A DNA stretch of 11,372 nucleotides from assembly GCA_026645375.1 (NCBI GenBank), contig JAPFFX010000156.1, forward strand, positions 1-11,372, read 5' to 3'. The stretch comes from Citricoccus sp. WCRC_4 (GTDB taxonomy: Bacteria > Actinomycetota > Actinomycetes > Actinomycetales > Micrococcaceae). This document shows, piece after piece, positions 6,517 to 11,372 of the stretch (the stretch's first letter is position 1; every line of letters starts with the position of its first letter). Made by a program: the position numbers and the translations under genes. Under the pieces are notes generated by a model that saw only the letters and a program-made list of their open reading frames with translations, was not told the origin of the DNA and did not search any database.

Positions 6517-6587
6517 CCAGGGTTACGATCACGATGCACGGTGACTGTACCGGCGTGTCTCACCCCGCGTCGTGATCGTGACCCTGG
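6517..6587. repeat. Palindromic dispersed element, copy 1 (61-bp core at 6522-6582)
   Basis: Two 18-bp arms (6517-6534 and 6570-6587) form an inverted repeat with a single mismatch that can pair as G-U. A shorter inner pair GGTGA/TCACC (6540-6544 and 6560-6564) lies in the 35-base loop. A second copy lies at 10480-10546; the 61-bp cores match at 49 of 61 positions without gaps, including the loop word CCGGCGTGTCTCACC. It sits between convergent genes. It has no T-tract, so it is not a canonical intrinsic terminator, although the RNA hairpin could still protect or end transcripts. The rest of the 212-bp spacer 6453-6664 holds the two short repeats listed separately. Confidence 0.8.
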
Positions 6588-6603
6588 AGCGCGGGGTGTG
6601 CCC

Positions 6604-6660
6604 GTGGAGCGGGGCGTGACGTCAGGAGGGTCAGCGTGTTGGGGGGAGTGGAGCGGGGCG
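6604..6660. repeat. Short direct repeat in the convergent spacer
   Basis: GTGGAGCGGGGCG occurs at 6604-6616 and again at 6648-6660, 44 bp apart, just beyond the stop codon of the PucR-type gene. A related TGGAGCG also follows the second palindromic element near 10561-10567. It could be chance in such GC-rich sequence or the decayed flank of the dispersed element. Confidence 0.4.
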
Positions 6661-6664
6661 GCGG

Positions 6665-7960
6665 CTACTGCCGACGGGTCCGCAGCACCATCTCCAACTC
6701 GAAGCGCACGTCGGGGTCGTCGAGCTGCTCGCCGAACAGCTCGCGCAGCCGGGACAGCCGGTAGCCCACGGTCTGCGGGTGGATGCCCAGCTCCTCGGCC
6801 ACGGGCACGCGCTGGCCCCAGTGGACCAGCCAGGACAGCAGGGTCTGTTCCATCACGGGCCGCTTGGCATCGGTCAGCTCGTCCAGCGGGGCCAGCCGCC
6901 GGGAGGCCAGTTCCGCCATCACCTCTGGCTCGGCGCCCAGGACCACCCGCCCCAGGTGATCGGAGGCGAACACCGGTGCGCCGCCGTCGTCGGGCTCCGG
7001 GACCGCCGCACGCTGGGCGGCGACCAGCCGGGCCATCCGGTGCGAGAGCGGGACCCTGTCCCACCGCGCCGGGGGGCCGATCACGGCCGCGGACCCCGCG
7101 AACACCTCCGCCACGCGGGAGCGCAGCCCGGCCACCTCGGGCGCCGCGAAGACCGCGGTGGCCTCGGACTCCCGCTCGACCACCAGCCCCGCGGTGCCCA
7201 GCCGGGTGCGCACGATGGCGGCCTGCTCCAGCGGCATCACCACGACGGCGATCCGGTCCGGCAACCGCCAGTCCGCCGCCGCGGCGAGCCGTCGCAGCTC
7301 GGCAGGCGGGGTGGTGCCGGCCAGCAGGGCGCCGACCAGGTCTGCACGGCGCAGCTCCAGGGCCCCGGCCCGGGAGGTCTGCTCGAAGGCATAGGCCTGC
7401 ACGCTCACCGCGGACAGCTCGTCGATGTACGCCAGGATCGATTCGCCCAGGTCCACCACCACGGACATCTCCATGCCCTGTTCGGCACAGGCCTCGGACA
7501 ACCCGCGGAACGTGATCCGCGCGCCCGTGCGGTAGGCGGCGAGCAGGACGTCCATGCTCCGGCCCTGGCGATACTCGCCCGCGCCGAGTGCCGCGACCAG
7601 TTCTCGGGAGTGCTCGTCCAGGGCGGGGGAGTCGCTCCCGGGCAGGGAGAGCAACTGCTCGAGGGCACCGTGCACCCCGAGGTAGAGCACCTCGTTGAAC
7701 CGCTCGGTGCGGGTGATCGCGTAGGCGGGGATCTGGTCCGGGACGACGTCGATGATCTGCTGGGTGACCCGGTCGGCGGCGGGGGCGAGCCGGGCGCCCA
7801 GGTCGGCCGGCAGGGACCGCCACGGCGGGCTCAGTCGCCTCGTGCCGGGGGTGTGCTCGACGGCCGGCGCCGGGGGTCCGCCGGCGAGCGGGTGCGAAGA
7901 GCGGTCGTCCGGCTCATTGTTGTCGTGCGGGGATAGTTCCACGGCACCAATCGTACCCAT
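6665..7960 (-). CDS. PucR-type transcriptional regulator with C-terminal HTH
   Basis: A 431-residue cytoplasmic regulator. Residues 1-50 are Pro/Ser-rich and low in complexity. About 55-200 resemble an RsbRD-type helical sensor domain, with the signature QGRSMDVLLAAYRTGARITF. About 200-350 resemble the degenerate GGDEF-like middle domain of PucR/CdaR proteins. The C-terminal 58 residues are the PucR helix-turn-helix: LLSWLVHWGQRVPVAEELG, HPQTVGYRLSRLRELFG and FELEMVLRTRR. The start ATG at 7960 has no good Shine-Dalgarno; a TAGATT hexamer 10 bases upstream suggests a very short leader. A GTG at codon 7 is an alternative. It is divergent from the reductase/desaturase pair with 41 bp between start codons, so it most likely controls membrane-lipid desaturation, perhaps by sensing a fatty acyl ligand; this role is inferred. 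It is not obviously an allantoin or purine regulator. Confidence 0.85.
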   Translation of the reverse strand: MGTIGAVELSPHDNNEPDDRSSHPLAGGPPAPAVEHTPGTRRLSPPWRSLPADLGARLAPAADRVTQQIIDVVPDQIPAYAITRTERFNEVLYLGVHGALEQLLSLPGSDSPALDEHSRELVAALGAGEYRQGRSMDVLLAAYRTGARITFRGLSEACAEQGMEMSVVVDLGESILAYIDELSAVSVQAYAFEQTSRAGALELRRADLVGALLAGTTPPAELRRLAAAADWRLPDRIAVVVMPLEQAAIVRTRLGTAGLVVERESEATAVFAAPEVAGLRSRVAEVFAGSAAVIGPPARWDRVPLSHRMARLVAAQRAAVPEPDDGGAPVFASDHLGRVVLGAEPEVMAELASRRLAPLDELTDAKRPVMEQTLLSWLVHWGQRVPVAEELGIHPQTVGYRLSRLRELFGEQLDDPDVRFELEMVLRTRRQ

Positions 7961-7970
7961 GCGGTGCAGT

Positions 7971-7976
7971 AATCTA
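7971..7976 (-). promoter_or_regulatory. Likely -10 hexamer (TAGATT) of the PucR-type gene
   Basis: Read leftward the hexamer is TAGATT, a TANNNT match ending 10 bases before the ATG. Transcription would begin within about 3 bases of the start codon, in keeping with the missing Shine-Dalgarno. No clear -35 element is present. Confidence 0.4.
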
Positions 7977-7977
7977 T

Positions 7978-7999
7978 CTCCACGCTCTATAGACTGGAG
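7978..7999. promoter_or_regulatory. Inverted repeat CTCCA-N12-TGGAG in the divergent promoter
   Basis: Five-base arms at 7978-7982 and 7995-7999 surround CGCTCTATAGAC, which contains the palindrome CTATAG. Its position over the rightward -10 and just upstream of the leftward -10 makes it a candidate operator for the PucR-type regulator. The arms are short, so chance is possible. Confidence 0.3.
7990..7995 (+). promoter_or_regulatory. Likely -10 hexamer (TAGACT) of the reductase-desaturase unit
   Basis: TAGACT is followed by 6 bases and then the ATG at 8002, the spacing typical of leaderless actinobacterial mRNAs. A GGAG exists, but only 2 bases from the ATG, too close for a normal Shine-Dalgarno. 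Confidence 0.45.
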
Positions 8000-8001
8000 C
8001 C

Positions 8002-9111
8002 ATGGCCGGAAAGTCTTTGATCTCCCTACTCGCCTCGGCGATGACCACCCCGCGCTCGCCGCAGGACTTCCTCGCCCTGCTGGACCCGGTGCATTCCTCC
8101 CGGCAGCTGCGGGGCGTGGTCACCCGCGTGGACCGCTCCGTGCCCGGTTCGGCCACCATCTCCTTCCGCCCCGGCCCCGGCTGGAAGGCCCACCAGGCCG
8201 GACAGTGGGCGCGCATCGGGGTGGACGTCAACGGCGTGCGCCAGTGGCGGTCCTACTCCCTGTCCGCGGCGGCGGGGGCCGACCCGGAGATCACCGTGAC
8301 GGACATCGGCAAGGTCTCCGGCACGCTCGTGCGTGACACCGAGCCCGGCGACGTGCTCTTCCTGGCCCGGCCCGAGGGCGACTTCACCCTCCCCGAGCAC
8401 CCCCGACCGCTGCTGATGCTCACCGCGGGCTCCGGGCTGACCCCGGTGATGTCCATGATCCGCACCCTGGTGCCCCGCCGCCCGGACGCCGACGTGGTGC
8501 TCATCCACTCCGCCCGCACGCCCGGGACGTCCCTGTTCCGCGAGGAGCTGGCCGAGCTGGCCGACCAGTTCCCCGGTCTCCGCGTCCATCACCACGCCAC
8601 CGCGGACGAGGGACGCCTGGACCTCAGCGGTCCCGACGCGCTGGACGAGCTGTGCCCGGACTGGCGCGAGCGGGCCGCCTACGCCTGTGGTCCCGGTGGA
8701 TTCCTCGACGACGCCGAGGCCCTCTGGGCGGTCGAGTCCCGTGCCGCCGGGGCCGGCCCGGGTGCCATGGGACTGGCCGGCGCGGGCGGTCCTGCGGCCG
8801 GCGAGCTGAAGATCGAACGGTTCCGCGCCGACCTCGTCGTCGGAGAGCCCGGCGCCGGCGGACTGGTGGTCTTCGAGACCTCCGACGTCGAGGCCGACGC
8901 CGCCGGTGACGTGCCCCTGCTCGAGGTGGCCGAGGACGCCGGCATCCCCGCCCCGAGCGGTTGCCGCATGGGCATCTGCCACGCCTGCCTGGTGCCCCTG
9001 CGCTCCGGGCAGGTCACGGACCTGCGTACCGGTGAGGTCCACGGCGACCCCGGTGAACTCATCCAGACCTGCGTCAGCGCAGCCGCCGGACCCGTCAGCC
9101 TCGGCCTCTGA
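8002..9111 (+). CDS. Ferredoxin reductase-like electron-transfer protein (FAD, NAD(P), 2Fe-2S), desaturase partner
   Basis: A 369-residue oxidoreductase that passes electrons from NAD(P)H through flavin and a 2Fe-2S cluster, most likely to the desaturase encoded next. The FAD domain shows RSYSLS (83-88), followed by the flavin-binding region to about 130. The NAD(P) domain has TAGSGLTPVMSMI (141-153) and YACGPGGF (227-234). The C-terminal plant-type ferredoxin domain has CRMGICHAC (C321, C326, C329) and IQTC (C357), a complete set of cluster cysteines. A Gly/Ala-rich linker (about 248-267) separates the last two domains. The architecture is that of the mycobacterial reductase Rv3230c, the partner of the stearoyl-CoA desaturase DesA3. 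The ATG at 8002 is probably used on a leaderless transcript. It ends 39 bp before the desaturase gene, so the two form one unit. Confidence 0.9.
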   Translation: MAGKSLISLLASAMTTPRSPQDFLALLDPVHSSRQLRGVVTRVDRSVPGSATISFRPGPGWKAHQAGQWARIGVDVNGVRQWRSYSLSAAAGADPEITVTDIGKVSGTLVRDTEPGDVLFLARPEGDFTLPEHPRPLLMLTAGSGLTPVMSMIRTLVPRRPDADVVLIHSARTPGTSLFREELAELADQFPGLRVHHHATADEGRLDLSGPDALDELCPDWRERAAYACGPGGFLDDAEALWAVESRAAGAGPGAMGLAGAGGPAAGELKIERFRADLVVGEPGAGGLVVFETSDVEADAAGDVPLLEVAEDAGIPAPSGCRMGICHACLVPLRSGQVTDLRTGEVHGDPGELIQTCVSAAAGPVSLGL

Positions 9112-9150
9112 CGCCCCCACGTTTTCCTCTCCCGACCCCTTAGGAGAATC

Positions 9151-10449
9151 ATGACCCTGACCTCAGACCGCAAGAACACCAAGCTGCTGACCTCCGGCAA
9201 GCGCCCCGGCGCCGTCGCCGGCCCGGACACCCACAGCTGGGCGCCGGCCGACCCCACGGTCGACGAGACCGCCCACGCCGAGGGAACCGGCCGGCGTCGG
9301 GACCCGGAGGCAGGACGCACCACGGCCGCGACCGTGCGCCCAGGCTCCCTGGCCGCCACCGGTGGCCCGAGCGTGCGTCCGCCGGCCGCCGAGCACCTGA
9401 CCGACGAGCAGGTGGCCGAACTCGGCCGGGAGCTCGACGCCGTCCGGGACGCAGTCCTGGCCGAGCGCGGTGCGACCGACGCCGCCTACATCCGCCGGGT
9501 GATCCGGCTGCAGCGCGGCCTCGAGGTCGCCGGCCGGGCCTGCCTGCTGGGTGCCGGCAACAAGGTGTCCTGGGTGGCCGGCACCGCCATGCTCACGTTC
9601 GCCAAGATCATCGAGAACATGGAGATCGGGCACAACGTGCTGCACGGCCAGTGGGACTGGATGCGCGACCCGGACATCCACTCGACCACGTGGGAGTGGG
9701 ACTTCGTCACCCCGTCCACGTCCTGGCAGAACACCCACAACGACATGCACCACCGCTGGACCAACGTGATCGGCAAGGACCGGGACGTCGGCTACGGCGT
9801 GCTGCGCATGGACGCCGATGAGACCTGGGAGCCCAAGCACATCCTCAACCCGGTCATCAACGCCGGGCTGGCCCCCATCTTCGAGTGGGGCATCGCGTTC
9901 TACGACCTGGAGGTCCACAAGGTCCAGTCCGGGGAGAAGTCCTGGGCGGAACTGCGGCGGGACCTGAAGGTGGTCGGCCTCAAGGCGGCCCGGCAGTTCG
10001 CCAAGGACTACGCCGCCACCCCGATCGCCGCGCAGCTGGTGTCCGGCTCCGGGAAGCAGGCGCTGCTCGGCACGATCGTGGCCAACGGCCTGCGCAACAT
10101 CTGGGCGCACTCGGTGATCTTCTGCGGGCACTTCCCCGAGGGCGCCGAGACCTTCACCGAGGAGATGGTGGAGGGGGAGACCCGCGGCGACTGGTACGTG
10201 CGCCAGATGATCGGCTCGTCCAACATCTCGGGGTCGAAGTTCATGCACTTCATGACCGGCAACCTCTCCCACCAGGTGGAGCACCACCTGTTCCCGGACC
10301 TGCCCTCCAACCGGTACGCCGAGGTGGCGGTCAAGGTCCGCGAGATCTGCGACCGCTACGGCCTGCCCTACAACACCGGGCCGCTGCACAAGCAGGTCGG
10401 CTCGGCCTGGGCCAAGGTGTTCCGGCTGGCGCTGCCGAACAAGAAGTAA
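9151..10449 (+). CDS. Fatty acyl desaturase, DesA3-like, with N-terminal extension
   Basis: A 432-residue membrane-bound di-iron desaturase expected to put a double bond (delta-9 by analogy with DesA3) into saturated acyl chains. All three histidine boxes are intact: HNVLH (161-165), HNDMHH (196-201) and HQVEHH (374-379). Family blocks around them include AKIIENMEIG, QWDWMRDPDIHS, NGLRNIWAHSVIFCGHFPEG and LFPDLPSNRY. Family similarity to mycobacterial DesA3 begins at about residue 81 (EHLTDEQVAEL). The preceding 80 residues are rich in Thr, Ala, Pro, Gly and Arg and look disordered; conversely the C-terminus stops soon after the family core (LALPNKK), without the long basic tail of DesA3. The start at 9151 is well supported by TAGGAG, 4 bases upstream, and no later ATG lies near the core. 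Cotranscribed with the reductase. Chain length and position specificity are not readable from the sequence. Confidence 0.93.
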   Translation: MTLTSDRKNTKLLTSGKRPGAVAGPDTHSWAPADPTVDETAHAEGTGRRRDPEAGRTTAATVRPGSLAATGGPSVRPPAAEHLTDEQVAELGRELDAVRDAVLAERGATDAAYIRRVIRLQRGLEVAGRACLLGAGNKVSWVAGTAMLTFAKIIENMEIGHNVLHGQWDWMRDPDIHSTTWEWDFVTPSTSWQNTHNDMHHRWTNVIGKDRDVGYGVLRMDADETWEPKHILNPVINAGLAPIFEWGIAFYDLEVHKVQSGEKSWAELRRDLKVVGLKAARQFAKDYAATPIAAQLVSGSGKQALLGTIVANGLRNIWAHSVIFCGHFPEGAETFTEEMVEGETRGDWYVRQMIGSSNISGSKFMHFMTGNLSHQVEHHLFPDLPSNRYAEVAVKVREICDRYGLPYNTGPLHKQVGSAWAKVFRLALPNKK

Positions 10450-10479
10450 CCGCTCGGGTGGATTTGCCCGCTGGTGGGC

Positions 10480-10546
10480 GGAGTTACGATCACGACGGAC
10501 GGTGGTTTCTCCGGCGTGTCTCACCGTGCAGCGTGATCGTAACTCC
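10480..10546. repeat. Palindromic dispersed element, copy 2 (61-bp core at 10483-10543)
   Basis: Perfect 15-bp arms (10480-10494 and 10532-10546) flank a 37-base loop that contains a second inverted pair, ACGGTG/CACCGT (10499-10504 and 10522-10527). It is the same length as copy 1 and 80 percent identical over 61 bp by direct comparison. It begins 30 bp after the desaturase stop codon, so it would form a strong hairpin in the 3' end of that transcript. No T-tract follows. Confidence 0.82.
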
Positions 10547-10593
10547 CGGGAGGGGCGGTGTGGAGCGTGACCGTCACTTCCGGGAGGGGCGGT
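10539..10593. repeat. 21-bp direct repeat upstream of the rimI-like gene
   Basis: Units at 10539-10559 and 10573-10593 match at 19 of 21 positions and share CCGGGAGGGGCGGT. The first unit overlaps the right arm of palindromic copy 2. The second contains GGGAGG, but 13 bases from the nearest ATG, too far to act as a normal Shine-Dalgarno. Confidence 0.65.
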
Positions 10594-10596
10594 TCG

Positions 10597-10602
10597 TAAG
10601 AT
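10597..10602 (+). promoter_or_regulatory. Possible -10 hexamer (TAAGAT) for a leaderless rimI-like mRNA
   Basis: TAAGAT fits TANNNT and is followed by 7 bases and the ATG at 10610, the leaderless spacing. It overlaps the in-frame ATG at 10601, which is an argument against that codon as the start. No -35 is recognised. Confidence 0.4.
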
Positions 10603-10609
10603 GTCGTCC

Positions 10610-11152
10610 ATGCTGACGCCCCCCGACCCCGTCCTGCCCGCTGGCTACACGCTGCGCCCGATGGAGTGGTCGGACCTGCCGGCGGTGCATGCCCTGGAGA
10701 CCCGGCTGTTCCCACAGGACGCCTGGCCGCTGCACTTCTTCGAGGACGAGCTGAACGAGGCCGGTCCCCAGGAGGACGGCGGGACGCGCGACTACCGCGT
10801 GATCGAAGCGTCCGGCGAGGTGGGCGCCGAGGGGAGCTCCGGCGTCGTGGCGTACTGCGGGCTGATGTGCGTCCCGCCGCTGGCCGATGTCCAGACCATC
10901 GCCGTGGTGCCCGAGGCCGAGGGGCGGGGGCTGGGCACGGCGATGCTGCAGTGGATGGTGGCCGAGGCTGCCCGGCGCGGTGCGCGGGACGTGCTACTGG
11001 AGGTGCGGGCGGACAATCCGCGCGCACAGCAGCTCTACGTCCGCCACGGCTTCGAGCACATCCATACCCGCGCCGGTTACTACGCGGGCGGTTACGGCCT
11101 GCCGCCGGTGGACGCACTGATCATGCGGCGGCGGTTGCTACCGGCTGGCTGA
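10610..11152 (+). CDS. rimI: GNAT family N-acetyltransferase, RimI-like
   Basis: A 180-residue acetyltransferase of the RimI group, which uses acetyl-CoA to acetylate protein N-termini, classically ribosomal protein S18. The N-terminal GNAT part has LRPMEWSDLPAVHALE (15-30) and FPQDAWP (34-40). The acetyl-CoA motif is TIAVVPEAEGRGLGTAML (96-113). It is followed by LLEVRADNPRAQQLYVRHGF (129-148), where E131, N136 and Y143 stand at the conserved RimI positions. The C-terminus (RAGYYAGG, VDALIMRRRL) is also RimI-like. The start at 10610 was preferred because TAAGAT lies 7 bases upstream; ATG 10601 would add three residues (MSS). Neither has a proper Shine-Dalgarno. In many actinobacteria rimI lies between tsaB and tsaD; here neither is adjacent, so the gene stands alone and its target may differ. 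Confidence 0.8.
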   Translation: MLTPPDPVLPAGYTLRPMEWSDLPAVHALETRLFPQDAWPLHFFEDELNEAGPQEDGGTRDYRVIEASGEVGAEGSSGVVAYCGLMCVPPLADVQTIAVVPEAEGRGLGTAMLQWMVAEAARRGARDVLLEVRADNPRAQQLYVRHGFEHIHTRAGYYAGGYGLPPVDALIMRRRLLPAG

Positions 11153-11372
11153 ACGTTACGGCGCGTTCCGTGTGACTGCCTGAGCCGCCGTTGTGGGTGC
11201 GCATTCCGAGTCGGGGCGCCCCTCACGTGTGACGCGTGCCCACCTTGAAGAAAGGGCCATGGCGTGGGTTCACCAGCACCGGGCCGTCAGACCGATGGTC
11301 GCCGTGCCGTCACCGCCGGGGTGGAACGTCACAGTCCGTTCGATCACCTGTGACCGCCCCATTGCCGTCACG
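11153..11372. other. Right-hand end: no assigned gene; two competing partial reading frames
   Basis: These 220 bases hold no gene that I can name. From ATG 11259, preceded by GAAGAAAGGG with 2 bases between, a rightward frame stays open for 38 codons to the window edge (MAWVHQHRAVRPMV...). On the other strand a frame enters from the edge and ends with TGA at 11270-11272 (...TVTFHPGGDGTATIGL...). Both have about the same share of G/C-ending codons, so coding cannot be decided here. A perfect 7-bp inverted repeat GTCACAG/CTGTGAC lies at 11328-11334 and 11348-11354. Confidence 0.4.

Noticed and set aside
6517..6587. Insertion sequence ends or a CRISPR-like repeat
   Set aside because: There is no transposase, no spacer periodicity and only one unit per locus; a solitary palindromic element fits better.
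5511..7823. Leftward open frame of 770 codons across the DUF559 gene, the repeat spacer and the PucR-type gene
   Set aside because: It is a shadow frame: Arg/Gly/Pro/Ala-rich with no family motif, and it overlaps two well-supported genes, one on the same strand in another frame. GC-rich DNA yields such frames readily.
9163..10611. Leftward open frame of 482 codons opposite the desaturase
   Set aside because: It lies antisense to a gene with three intact histidine boxes, its own composition is Val/Gly/His/Arg-rich and it has no motif.

Overview
The window is very GC-rich with strongly G/C-ending codons. It carries a DesA3-type desaturase with its reductase, a PucR-type regulator, a DUF559/AbiEi-like protein and a Crp/GlxR-like site. 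Together these point to an actinobacterium, most likely of the Micrococcales/Micrococcaceae; this is inferred from gene content and composition only. No tRNA, rRNA, CRISPR array, transposase or phage gene was seen.

Region A (1-5322) is a LacI-controlled catabolic locus. Four genes run leftward in close spacing (28-35 bp gaps): an M20 N-carbamoyl-amino-acid hydrolase/allantoate-amidohydrolase-like enzyme, a DUF5058-type membrane protein, a second polytopic membrane protein that resembles the usual DUF5058 partner, and an M20D (HipO-like) amidohydrolase that runs off the left edge. The M20D gene has one in-frame amber codon at 675-677, with the rest of the family sequence continuing in the same frame. 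A LacI-family regulator is transcribed divergently. The 320-bp divergent region holds two near-identical 14-bp operator-like palindromes, one at each promoter, and between them a Crp/GlxR-like site. The simplest reading is uptake of an N-acyl, N-carbamoyl or ureido compound by the membrane pair and its hydrolysis by the two enzymes, under induction by LacI and possibly cAMP-type global control. The substrate is unknown.

Region B (5323-6664) holds a lone DUF559/AbiEi-like protein without a visible partner, then a 212-bp spacer with a 17-bp tandem duplication over the stop codon, a 61-bp palindromic element, and short direct repeats.

Region C (6665-10449) is a fatty-acid desaturation module. 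A PucR-type regulator faces a ferredoxin-reductase-like electron donor (flavin, NAD(P) and C-terminal 2Fe-2S) followed by a three-histidine-box fatty acyl desaturase with an unusual N-terminal extension. Only 41 bp separate the divergent start codons, and both genes appear to be leaderless or nearly so.

Region D (10450-11372) has a second copy of the 61-bp element, a 21-bp duplication, a RimI-like N-acetyltransferase with a probable leaderless start, and a 220-bp right-hand end in which coding is undecided.
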